A DNA stretch of 5,778 nucleotides from an uncultured Atopostipes sp. GTDB lineage: Bacteria > Bacillota > Bacilli > Lactobacillales > Carnobacteriaceae_A. Below the pieces are notes generated by a model. The model worked only from the letters and a program-made list of their open reading frames with translations. It did no database searches and was not told where the DNA came from. Positions 1 through 5,203 of the stretch are shown here, piece after piece. Each line of letters opens with the position of its first letter. Positions within the stretch are counted from its first letter, which is position 1. The stretch lies in contig CAMYQS010000096.1 of assembly GCA_947296835.1 (NCBI GenBank), positions 1 to 5,778 on the forward strand. Direction: 5' to 3'. Both the position numbers and the translations under genes were made by a program.

Positions 1-1044
1 GGGCCATATGGGTCTGCCTTATCGATGACTGAACCGATTTATTCCGTTTACAATGATAATCTAGTTGGACATGTTCAGGTTATTCATACCCTAGAGGGGT
101 TTCATGAAATGACTGCTGAAATTCAAGGGTTTATCGTTATCATCGGAATAGCTGCGTTGATTTTTAGTGCCATTATTGGATTATTGCTTGTAAATTCATT
201 TGTGCGTCCCATAACGAGTTTAACAACAGCGATGGAATCCATCCAAGAGAACTTGGACTCAGATGTTCGTTTAGATGAAGGGACCCGTAATAATGAGTTT
301 TCAAAATTAGCTCGTACGTACAATGAAATGGTTGATTTGATGCAAGTAAATATTAAAAATCAGAAAGAGTTTGTGGAAGATGTTTCTCATGAGTTGAGAA
401 CACCGGTAGCGGTAGTTGAAGGGCATTTAAAAATGTTGAATCGCTGGGGTAAAGACGATCCGCAAATTTTAGAAGAATCGATAGTCGCTTCGCTTCAAGA
501 AACAAAACGTATGAAATCATTAGTGCAAGAGATGCTTGATTTATCAAGAGCACATGAAATCGATGTGCATTACAAAAATGAAATAACGAATGTTGGAGAA
601 CTCATCTTGCAGATAACGTCAAATTATCGAATGTTGTATCCAGAATTCATTATTAATGTTGATCAAGATTTTAATGATGATTTATACGTCAATATGTATC
701 GTAATCACTTGGAACAAGTCCTTGTTAATATTCTAGATAATGCCATTAAATACTCTTTTGAACGAAAAGAAATTCATATTTCACTAGGTGTTAGTAAAAA
801 TCAAATTGATATTGCGATTCAAGATTTTGGATCAGGTATGTCAGAAGATGATTTAAGTAAAATTTTCAACCGATTTTACCGAGTGGACAAAGCCCGTAGT
901 CGTGAAAAAGGCGGTACTGGGTTAGGACTTCCAATTGTTAGAGAGTTAGTAGAAGGATACGGTGGGCAAGTGTCTGTAAGTAGTATTGTAGACCATGGCT
1001 CAATTTTCCGTATACATTTACCATTAGTTCAAATTAAAGCATAA
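1..1044 (+). CDS. Sensor histidine kinase, ArlS/LisK-like, HAMP + HisKA + HATPase_c (5' end cut off)
   Basis: The reading frame is open from base 1 with no stop, and the residues before the ATG at 25 read like the end of an extracellular sensor loop. The gene therefore starts upstream and the ATG at 25 is internal. Numbering from that ATG: a membrane segment at about 35-57, HAMP at about 58-110, a HisKA domain with H-box VSHELRTPV (phospho-acceptor His122), and a HATPase_c domain with N-box NILDNAIKYS (235-244), G1 box DFGSGM (267-272), F-box FNRFYR (281-286) and G2 box GGTGLGL (296-302). All catalytic boxes are intact, so the kinase should autophosphorylate and pass phosphate to a response regulator, presumably encoded just upstream. 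The H-box and the following helix (LNRWGKDDP) resemble ArlS/LisK/CsrS kinases, which tune envelope, adhesion and virulence genes in Gram-positive cocci and Listeria. About 100-150 N-terminal residues are missing, so the signal sensed cannot be judged. Kinase: near certain. ArlS subgroup: probable. Confidence 0.95.
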   Translation, partial: GPYGSALSMTEPIYSVYNDNLVGHVQVIHTLEGFHEMTAEIQGFIVIIGIAALIFSAIIGLLLVNSFVRPITSLTTAMESIQENLDSDVRLDEGTRNNEFSKLARTYNEMVDLMQVNIKNQKEFVEDVSHELRTPVAVVEGHLKMLNRWGKDDPQILEESIVASLQETKRMKSLVQEMLDLSRAHEIDVHYKNEITNVGELILQITSNYRMLYPEFIINVDQDFNDDLYVNMYRNHLEQVLVNILDNAIKYSFERKEIHISLGVSKNQIDIAIQDFGSGMSEDDLSKIFNRFYRVDKARSREKGGTGLGLPIVRELVEGYGGQVSVSSIVDHGSIFRIHLPLVQIKA

Positions 1045-1076
1045 AAAAAATCTCCTCAATTTTGAGGAGATTTTTT
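1045..1076. terminator. Bidirectional intrinsic terminator between the kinase gene and yidC
   Basis: TCTCCTCA (1051-1058) pairs perfectly with TGAGGAGA (1063-1070) around a 4-base loop. Six A's precede the stem (1045-1050) and six T's follow it (1071-1076), so the hairpin has a U-tract when read from either strand. It begins directly after the kinase stop codon and lies 5 bases beyond the yidC stop codon on the other strand. It should therefore end both converging transcripts. Confidence 0.93.
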
Positions 1077-1081
1077 GCATA

Positions 1082-2056
1082 TTATTTTCTATTACGTTGT
1101 TGTTTTCCAGCATTACGGTTGTTTCTATTTCTATTTCTGTTTGCTGGTTTATTCTCTTCAGAAACTTCTACTGCATTTTGTACTTTTTTAGCTGGGTTTT
1201 TTCTTTTACGCTCAATTTTTAAGTCGCCAACTTCTGCTTTAACTTCCGCTTCAATTTTTGGTTTGAAGTAGTAGTTGTTAAAGAATTGTTGTCCAAGACT
1301 GAATAGTCCAGAAATCATCCAGTAAAGTGAAATACCTGCCGGACTTGAGAAACCGATAAATGCCATCATAACTGGTGTAACATACATTGTTGCTCCAGCA
1401 GTCTTTTGCTGCTCTTCAGGCATTGCTTTAACCATTAAGCGAGACTGGATAAAGTAGATTAATCCAGTTGCTAATGCAAGTGCCATACTTGTTTCACCAA
1501 GGTTAATACCTAAAAACGTTGAGTTGGCAATAGCGTCAGAACGTTGTAATACTTGGAACATTGCAACGAAGATAGGCATTTGTAAGAGTAATGGGAAACA
1601 TCCAGTAATCTGGCTTCCAATACTAACATTATTTTCACGGTAAACTTCCATTAATTCCATGTTTAATGCTTGTTTCTCAGCAGCATCTTCTGTTGCTTTC
1701 ATTTCAGCTTGAATTTCTGCTGTTACCGGTTGAACGGCTGCCATCTTAATTTGGTTTTCTACCATTGAACGTTGTTGTTTGAAAGTCATTGGTAGTAAAA
1801 CAAGTCGGAATAGAATAGTAAAGACGATAATCGCTAAACCATAACTTCCAACAAAATTAGCTAAAACATCTAAGAATTGACTTAAAGGAATAATCAAGAA
1901 ATTATAAACAATTTCTGATAAAAATCCTTGCGGTGCTCCTGTTTCTTGATCAAATCGCATACAACCTGATAGAAACAATAGGGTAGTCAAAAGACCTCCC
2001 GATAATAAAAACTTCTTCGTGCGAGTACTTATTCTACGAGTGTTCACATTTTTCAT
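1082..2056 (-). CDS. yidC: YidC/Oxa1/Alb3 family membrane protein insertase (lipoprotein form)
   Basis: Inserts and folds membrane proteins, alone or with SecYEG. Visible features of the 324 residues: a basic N-region (RRISTRTKK), a hydrophobic segment and lipobox LSGC with the lipidated Cys32; a first core membrane segment at about 73-91 carrying the conserved hydrophilic-groove arginine (Arg84 in FRLVLLPM); a charged cytoplasmic helical hairpin at about 92-147; membrane segments near 150-170, 190-208 and 224-256; and a cytoplasmic tail from about 262 with roughly 19 Lys/Arg, ending in an Asn/Arg repeat. Such basic tails are typical of the YidC2 type of Gram-positives, where the tail helps contact ribosomes. 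Many Firmicutes carry two paralogues; which one this is cannot be settled here. The ATG at 2056 is preceded by an in-frame TAG two codons upstream, so the start cannot lie further out. The Shine-Dalgarno is poor (GAATGGA abutting the ATG), and GTG codon 4 is the only close alternative. acyP lies 51 bases upstream on the same strand. Confidence 0.96.
   Translation of the reverse strand: MKNVNTRRISTRTKKFLLSGGLLTTLLFLSGCMRFDQETGAPQGFLSEIVYNFLIIPLSQFLDVLANFVGSYGLAIIVFTILFRLVLLPMTFKQQRSMVENQIKMAAVQPVTAEIQAEMKATEDAAEKQALNMELMEVYRENNVSIGSQITGCFPLLLQMPIFVAMFQVLQRSDAIANSTFLGINLGETSMALALATGLIYFIQSRLMVKAMPEEQQKTAGATMYVTPVMMAFIGFSSPAGISLYWMISGLFSLGQQFFNNYYFKPKIEAEVKAEVGDLKIERKRKNPAKKVQNAVEVSEENKPANRNRNRNNRNAGKQQRNRK
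1122..1142. repeat. Hexanucleotide repeat coding the Asn/Arg tail of YidC
   Basis: The plus strand reads TTTCTA, TTTCTA, TTTCTG, TTT in tandem. On the minus strand this is alternating AAC/AAT and AGA codons and gives the NRNRNRN stretch near YidC residues 306-312. Loss or gain of a unit keeps the reading frame and would shorten or lengthen the tail by one Arg-Asn pair. The array is short (about 3.5 units), so real instability is uncertain. Confidence 0.6.
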
Positions 2057-2082
2057 TCCATTCTAAAATTCTGATAGTATAG

Positions 2083-2111
2083 ATAATACAGTAATAACTT
2101 AAGTTTTTCAA
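2083..2111 (-). promoter_or_regulatory. Candidate sigma-A promoter for yidC
   Basis: On the minus strand, TTGAAA (2106-2111; 5 of 6 to TTGACA) is followed after exactly 17 bases by TATTAT (2083-2088; 5 of 6 to TATAAT). Transcription would begin near 2076, giving a leader of about 20 bases before the yidC ATG. The -35 box overlaps the acyP stop codon (2108-2110). yidC could thus be made from this promoter as well as by read-through from acyP, since I see no terminator hairpin in the 51-base gap. Confidence 0.6.
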
Positions 2112-2479
2112 TGGCGTTCACCAAAACCGTTATAGTCTGTAATGGAAGAATCATATGAAATTTCTATTTTGTCTACGTCAGCACTAGGAGATGGCCCTTT
2201 TGCGAGTTCATCTATAAACTGTTCAATCTTTTCTTTTTCTCCGACAGCTTCAACGTATACCGAGCCATCACTTTCATTTCGGACCATTCCATTAACATTC
2301 ATTTTCTTTGCTAGATGTGTTGTTGTGTACCGGAAGCCCACTCCTTGAACTTGGCCATAAATATTTGCTTTAAATTTTATCTCATCATTATTTTCAGGAC
2401 GTTCATTGGTATAAATAATCTTACCAGGTTTTCTGTTTTCTTTATCCTTATTAAAAAAACTATTGAATATAGAAACCAT
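2108..2479 (-). CDS. acyP: Acylphosphatase with an N-terminal extension
   Basis: Hydrolyses the carboxyl-phosphate bond of acylphosphates such as acetyl phosphate in the cytoplasm; its cellular role in bacteria is poorly defined. The family signature is clear: GQVQGVGFRYTTTHLA with the phosphate-binding loop and catalytic Arg50, then GMVRNESDGSVYVEAVG with catalytic Asn68. The domain runs from about residue 34 to 123 and matches the usual length of about 90 residues. The first 33 or so residues are extra: a short amphipathic start (MVSIFNSFFN), then a polar, charged stretch with no hydrophobic core long enough for a signal peptide. The start is well supported, because AAAGGAGG lies 8 bases upstream of this ATG and no ATG occurs closer to the domain. 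The gene is followed by yidC on the same strand, an arrangement I recall as common in Lactobacillales. It is divergent from ftsK. Confidence 0.95.
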   Translation of the reverse strand: MVSIFNSFFNKDKENRKPGKIIYTNERPENNDEIKFKANIYGQVQGVGFRYTTTHLAKKMNVNGMVRNESDGSVYVEAVGEKEKIEQFIDELAKGPSPSADVDKIEISYDSSITDYNGFGERH

Positions 2480-2487
2480 TCATTTTG

Positions 2488-2495
2488 CCTCCTTT
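2488..2495 (-). promoter_or_regulatory. Ribosome binding site of acyP (decides the start)
   Basis: AAAGGAGG on the minus strand, with 8 bases between it and the ATG at 2479. It is a full match to the 16S rRNA tail. An out-of-frame ATG (2481-2483) lies between, but its spacing is too short. This fixes the long form of the acylphosphatase as the translated product. Confidence 0.9.
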
Positions 2496-2512
2496 AGATT
2501 TTAATTACTACA

Positions 2513-2541
2513 ATTTTACCGTTTATTGGTATTCATCGCAA
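2513..2541 (-). promoter_or_regulatory. Candidate sigma-A promoter for acyP
   Basis: On the minus strand, TTGCGA (2536-2541; 4 of 6) and TAAAAT (2513-2518; 5 of 6) are separated by 17 bases. The expected transcript start near 2506 leaves a leader of about 26 bases that contains the strong Shine-Dalgarno. Other AT-rich -10-like hexamers occur further upstream (TACAAT, TATAAG), but none has a convincing -35 box at proper spacing. Confidence 0.45.
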
Positions 2542-2576
2542 ATATAGTGAATCTTATATACATTGTAGATTATTCG

Positions 2577-2604
2577 CTGAAAATATTTTCATTCATGATA
2601 TAAT
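2577..2604 (+). promoter_or_regulatory. Extended -10 promoter for ftsK
   Basis: A perfect TATAAT (2599-2604) is preceded by TG with a one-base gap (2596-2597), making an extended -10 element. The -35 region is weak: CTGAAA at 2577-2582, 4 of 6, spacing 16. Transcription would start near 2611, about 28 bases before the TTG start. The -10 box sits inside the inverted repeat at 2586-2609. Confidence 0.7.
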
Positions 2605-2609
2605 GAAAA
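2586..2609. repeat. Perfect inverted repeat spanning the ftsK -10 box
   Basis: TTTTCATT (2586-2593) and AATGAAAA (2602-2609) are exact reverse complements separated by 8 bases. The arms flank and enter the TATAAT at 2599-2604. A dyad of this size over a core promoter is a possible operator, though AT-rich promoters produce such repeats by chance. I do not recognise the motif as a known regulator's site. Confidence 0.5.
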
Positions 2610-2627
2610 AGTAATTTATAGAGAGTA

Positions 2628-2634
2628 AGGTGAT
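2628..2634 (+). promoter_or_regulatory. Ribosome binding site of ftsK (supports the TTG start)
   Basis: AGGTGAT matches the 3' part of the anti-Shine-Dalgarno complement (AAGGAGGTGAT). The GG pair at 2629-2630 lies 8 bases before TTG at 2639. An in-frame TAG occupies 2636-2638, so no earlier start is possible, and there is no in-frame ATG until well into the membrane domain. The TTG start is therefore the best choice. Confidence 0.8.
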
Positions 2635-2638
2635 ATAG

Positions 2639-4954
2639 TTGGCTAAAACACGTAAACGAGTAACTAAAAAGAAAAAAGGTTATTCTATAGAAGTAATAGG
2701 AATAATTTTAATCTTTATCAGTGTCTTGGCAATAGGAGAGTTTGGATTTGTTGGTCGTTTCTTTGCGAATGTCATCCGACTATTTGTTGGTGAGACGTAT
2801 CCAATATTTTCAGTATTTGGTATTTTATTAGGTATATATTATATTTTTTATGGTAAGAATCCAAAATTTAAAGTGAATCGTTTGTTCGGAACGATAATGT
2901 TGTATAGTGCACTATTAGTTTTTCTTCATTTAAAATTGTTTGAGCCAATCATGGAAGCAGATGTAAACATCCTATCTGCAACGTGGCAACGCTTTTTAGA
3001 TTTGTTTAATGATACAATTATTAGTTCCTCACTTGGTGGTGGGATGATAGGTGCATTATTCTATTCGATAACATACTTTCTTTTTGCAAATATTGGGACA
3101 TATATTTTTATCGGCATTATTGTCTTTATTGGCGTGATGAGTATTGGTGAATTTTCTTACCAGACGTTATTTACATCCATTAAAAACATCGTAAAGAAAT
3201 TGTTCAATAGTATAAAGAATGGCTTTATGAAATTGAAAGAGATGATCCAAAATAATGTAGAGATGGATCAAAAAGAAAAACGTAAGCCGAAGTCTTCTAA
3301 AAAGAAAGAATCAAAAGAGAATGAAGTGTTTGTTCCGGAAGAGAAAATTATACGAGAGCCTGTTCCAATTGAGGGGATGAAACAAACATCTCTTCCTATA
3401 GGAGATATTCACTTGCCCGAAGAGCCGAGTATTGATGAAGAAGAGGCAGTTGAAGAGGATATGACAATTAACTTTGTTTCAGACGATGAAAACGAAGACT
3501 ATAAACTTCCGCCTTTATCGATGTTAGAAGAACATGAAGCTCCAGATCAAAGTAATGAGTATTCGATAATCGAACGAAATATTAAAGTGTTAGAAGAAAC
3601 ATTTGAAAGTTTTGGCGTAGATGCAAAAGTTGTAAAAGCCAATTTAGGACCATCTGTTACGAAATTTGAAATTCAACCAGCTGTCGGTGTAAAAGTCAGT
3701 CGTATTGTAGGGTTGTCAGATGACTTAGCCCTGGCCCTAGCTGCAAAAGATATTCGGATTGAAGCACCTATTCCTGGAAAAGCATTAATTGGTATCGAAG
3801 TTCCAAACTCAGAAATTACGGTTGTTCATTATTCTGAAATGATTAAAGAAATGCAACAAGGATCGTATCCACATCCACTAGAAGTACCACTAGGTAAAGA
3901 CATTGCAGGTAATTTAGCAATTGCTAACTTAGCAAAGATGCCCCATCTATTAATTGCGGGTGCAACGGGATCAGGTAAGTCAGTTGGAATCAACGTTATT
4001 ATTACAAGTTTATTAATGCGAGCAAAGCCACACGAAGTTAAAATGATGCTGATTGACCCTAAAATGGTTGAGTTAAACGTCTATGAGGGAATTCCACATC
4101 TATTAACTCCAGTGGTAACGAAACCTAAAAAGGCAGCACGTGCCTTGCAAAACGTAGTAGATGAGATGGAAAAACGTTATGAACTTTTTGCGATGAGTGG
4201 AACACGAAATTTAGATTCATACAATGAACACCTAAAATTAATGAAAGAGTCGGGTGAAGAAAATGTTCCACCTCAACTCCCTTATATAGTAGTAGTCGTT
4301 GATGAGTTAGCCGATTTGATGGTTGTTGCGGCGAAAGAAGTAGAAGATTCGATTATTCGTTTAGCACAAATGGCCCGAGCGGCTGGAATTCATATGATTT
4401 TAGCTACACAAAGACCAAGTGTAGACGTTATTACAGGATTAATTAAAGCGAATGTTCCGTCAAGAGTAGCTTTTGCGACATCAAGTGGAACGGACTCTCG
4501 TACGATATTAGATGCAAATGGTGCAGAGAAACTATTGGGACGTGGAGATATGTTGTTCCTACCTATGGGTTCAAACCAACCAAGGCGTGTTCAGGGTGCT
4601 TATGTATCAGATCATGAAATTCAATCGATTACTGATTTTGTACGTGACCAACAAGAACCAAACTATGTAGAAGAAATGATTCCGACCGAAGAACCAAAAG
4701 TAGGGAACGGCGGAGGAAGTGACGAACTATATGGTGAAGCTTTAGAGGTTGTACGAGAACTAGAGACGGCGAGTATTTCACTGTTACAACGTAGGTTGCG
4801 CATTGGTTACAACCGAGCAGCAAATATTATGGATGATTTAGAAGCAAATGGAATTGTTGGAGCACAAGATGGATCAAAACCAAGAGACGTACTAATTTCA
4901 TCAGTTCTAGAAGAAAATAATTTGTTTGATGAAAATTGCCAACAAAATGAATAA
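2639..4954 (+). CDS. ftsK: FtsK/SpoIIIE family DNA translocase
   Basis: Septum-anchored, ATP-driven pump that moves chromosomal DNA through the closing division septum. The 771 residues are a usual length for Firmicutes. In order: a strongly basic start (residues 4-13); a membrane domain with segments at about 16-36, 54-72, 82-102 and a long hydrophobic stretch at 135-170 (four or five passes); a variable linker at about 171-285, first basic (211-226) then very acidic (260-288); the alpha domain at about 287-410; the RecA-like motor with Walker A GATGSGKS (441-448, Lys447), Walker B VVVVDELADL (Asp555, Glu556) and the conserved block LATQRPSVDVITGLIKANVP (588-607); and a winged-helix gamma domain at about 693-755 that reads oriented DNA motifs. 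Key motor residues are intact. The membrane domain makes it FtsK/SpoIIIE rather than soluble SftA. Translation starts at TTG. The gene appears monocistronic, with its own promoter and terminator. Confidence 0.97.
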   Translation: MAKTRKRVTKKKKGYSIEVIGIILIFISVLAIGEFGFVGRFFANVIRLFVGETYPIFSVFGILLGIYYIFYGKNPKFKVNRLFGTIMLYSALLVFLHLKLFEPIMEADVNILSATWQRFLDLFNDTIISSSLGGGMIGALFYSITYFLFANIGTYIFIGIIVFIGVMSIGEFSYQTLFTSIKNIVKKLFNSIKNGFMKLKEMIQNNVEMDQKEKRKPKSSKKKESKENEVFVPEEKIIREPVPIEGMKQTSLPIGDIHLPEEPSIDEEEAVEEDMTINFVSDDENEDYKLPPLSMLEEHEAPDQSNEYSIIERNIKVLEETFESFGVDAKVVKANLGPSVTKFEIQPAVGVKVSRIVGLSDDLALALAAKDIRIEAPIPGKALIGIEVPNSEITVVHYSEMIKEMQQGSYPHPLEVPLGKDIAGNLAIANLAKMPHLLIAGATGSGKSVGINVIITSLLMRAKPHEVKMMLIDPKMVELNVYEGIPHLLTPVVTKPKKAARALQNVVDEMEKRYELFAMSGTRNLDSYNEHLKLMKESGEENVPPQLPYIVVVVDELADLMVVAAKEVEDSIIRLAQMARAAGIHMILATQRPSVDVITGLIKANVPSRVAFATSSGTDSRTILDANGAEKLLGRGDMLFLPMGSNQPRRVQGAYVSDHEIQSITDFVRDQQEPNYVEEMIPTEEPKVGNGGGSDELYGEALEVVRELETASISLLQRRLRIGYNRAANIMDDLEANGIVGAQDGSKPRDVLISSVLEENNLFDENCQQNE

Positions 4955-4960
4955 ACTTTC

Positions 4961-4998
4961 TGCTCTATTTACAAAAAAAGTAAGTAGAGCATTTTTTT
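4961..4998 (+). terminator. Intrinsic terminator of ftsK
   Basis: A 12-bp stem, TGCTCTATTTAC (4961-4972) with GTAAGTAGAGCA (4980-4991), contains one T-G wobble. It closes a 7-A loop and is followed by seven T's (4992-4998). It begins 6 bases after the ftsK stop codon, so ftsK and the downstream lipoprotein gene are likely separate transcription units. Confidence 0.93.
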
Positions 4999-5031
4999 AA
5001 TAAAATCCCTATTAATCAATGTTTAATTGTT

Positions 5032-5044
5032 AATGTTCGGATAA
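5032..5044 (-). promoter_or_regulatory. PurBox-like site upstream of the nucleoside-binding lipoprotein gene
   Basis: The minus strand reads TTATCCGAACATT. This matches 12 of 13 positions of the lactococcal PurBox AWWWCCGAACWWT and 10 of 11 of the Bacillus form AWWCGAACWWT. PurR of Gram-positives binds this motif and responds to phosphoribosyl pyrophosphate, activating in Lactococcus and repressing in Bacillus. The fit with a purine nucleoside uptake gene downstream strengthens the call. No clear second PurBox was found nearby; AAAAGTATTTT at 5061-5071 is at best a degenerate partner. Confidence 0.5.
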
Positions 5045-5056
5045 TAAACGCTTACA
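5043..5056 (-). promoter_or_regulatory. cre-like operator 1 (CcpA or another LacI-family regulator)
   Basis: The minus strand reads TGTAAGCGTTTATT. It fits the cre consensus TGWAARCGYTWNCW at every position except the C near the 3' end. The central CG is at 5049-5050. It overlaps the PurBox-like site by two bases and lies exactly 30 bp from the second cre-like site. Confidence 0.55.
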
Positions 5057-5070
5057 AATAAAAAGTATTT

Positions 5071-5076
5071 TATAAT
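5071..5076 (+). promoter_or_regulatory. Candidate upstream promoter P1: perfect TATAAT overlapping cre 2
   Basis: A perfect -10 hexamer with only poor -35 candidates (for example CTTACA at 5051-5056, spacing 14, too short). If used, transcription would start near 5083, inside cre-like site 2, where a bound repressor would block it. The weak -35 makes it uncertain; it could need an activator. Confidence 0.3.
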
Positions 5077-5086
5077 AACGTTTACA
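5073..5086 (-). promoter_or_regulatory. cre-like operator 2 (CcpA or another LacI-family regulator)
   Basis: The minus strand reads TGTAAACGTTATTA and, like site 1, misses the cre consensus only at the C near the 3' end. The central CG is at 5079-5080. On the plus strand both sites share ACG(C/T)TTACAAA. Two matching sites in the same orientation are better evidence than either alone. Confidence 0.55.
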
Positions 5087-5122
5087 AAGTTGTTATTAGG
5101 TCTTTCATTTTTTGACCAAGAA

Positions 5123-5131
5123 TGCTATTAT
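5123..5131 (+). promoter_or_regulatory. Candidate downstream promoter P2: extended -10 TGCTATTAT
   Basis: TG, one base, then TATTAT (5 of 6), an extended -10 element. The -35 region at normal spacing (CTTTCA at 5102-5107, spacing 18) is weak. The better -35 hexamer TTGACC (5112-5117) is only 8 bases away and has no good -10 box further down. Transcription would start near 5138, placing the cre-like centres at about -88 and -58 and leaving a leader of about 65 bases. Confidence 0.45.
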
Positions 5132-5158
5132 GTATTTGAAAGAAAAAGTTACATAAAA

Positions 5159-5184
5159 TTTACATTGTTGTGAAACTATGTAAA
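5159..5184 (+). repeat. Inverted repeat in the lipoprotein gene leader
   Basis: TTTACAT (5159-5165) and ATGTAAA (5178-5184) are exact reverse complements around a 12-base spacer. A further TTACAT lies at 5149-5154, 11 bases upstream of the TTACAT in the left arm. The stem is short and nearly all A-T, so it is a weak RNA hairpin and may instead be a DNA-binding site or chance. Confidence 0.35.
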
Positions 5185-5189
5185 AAAAT

Positions 5190-5196
5190 GGAGGAG
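5190..5196 (+). promoter_or_regulatory. Ribosome binding site of the lipoprotein gene
   Basis: GGAGGAG, with 9 bases between its GGAGG core and ATG at 5204. A closer ATG at 5199 is in another frame and meets a stop after eight codons, so 5204 is the real start. Confidence 0.9.
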
Positions 5197-5203
5197 TTAT
5201 GTT

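Noticed and set aside
25..27. ATG at 25 as the true start of the histidine kinase
   Set aside because: The frame is open upstream to base 1, no Shine-Dalgarno precedes this ATG, and starting here would leave almost no sensor domain and only one membrane segment.
123..553. Minus-strand open frames (123-323 and 353-553) inside the kinase gene
   Set aside because: They overlap the conserved HAMP and HisKA coding sequence in another frame and resemble no family.
1062..1271. Plus-strand open frame of 69 codons opposite the end of yidC
   Set aside because: It lies wholly antisense to the yidC tail apart from its first bases in the terminator. Its Phe/Leu-rich product is a mirror of Lys/Asn/Arg codons on the other strand, and it has no ribosome binding site of its own.
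2142..2497. Two overlapping plus-strand open frames (2142-2348 and 2315-2497) opposite acyP
   Set aside because: Both are antisense to a clear acylphosphatase gene, with no recognisable domain and no proper ribosome binding site.
4629..4823. Minus-strand open frame opposite the ftsK gamma-domain region
   Set aside because: Antisense to a conserved coding region, with no supporting start signals.
5112..5140. TTGACC at 5112-5117 as the -35 box of a classic promoter
   Set aside because: At 16-18 base spacing the sequence offers only TTTGAA-like hexamers, and the good TATTAT is just 8 bases away, so no standard promoter can be built on it.
4999..5203. Small RNA, riboswitch or tRNA gene in the ftsK-lipoprotein gap
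   Set aside because: There is no cloverleaf, no conserved purine-riboswitch core and no terminator hairpin with a T-tract before the lipoprotein gene. The gap is better explained by promoters and operators.
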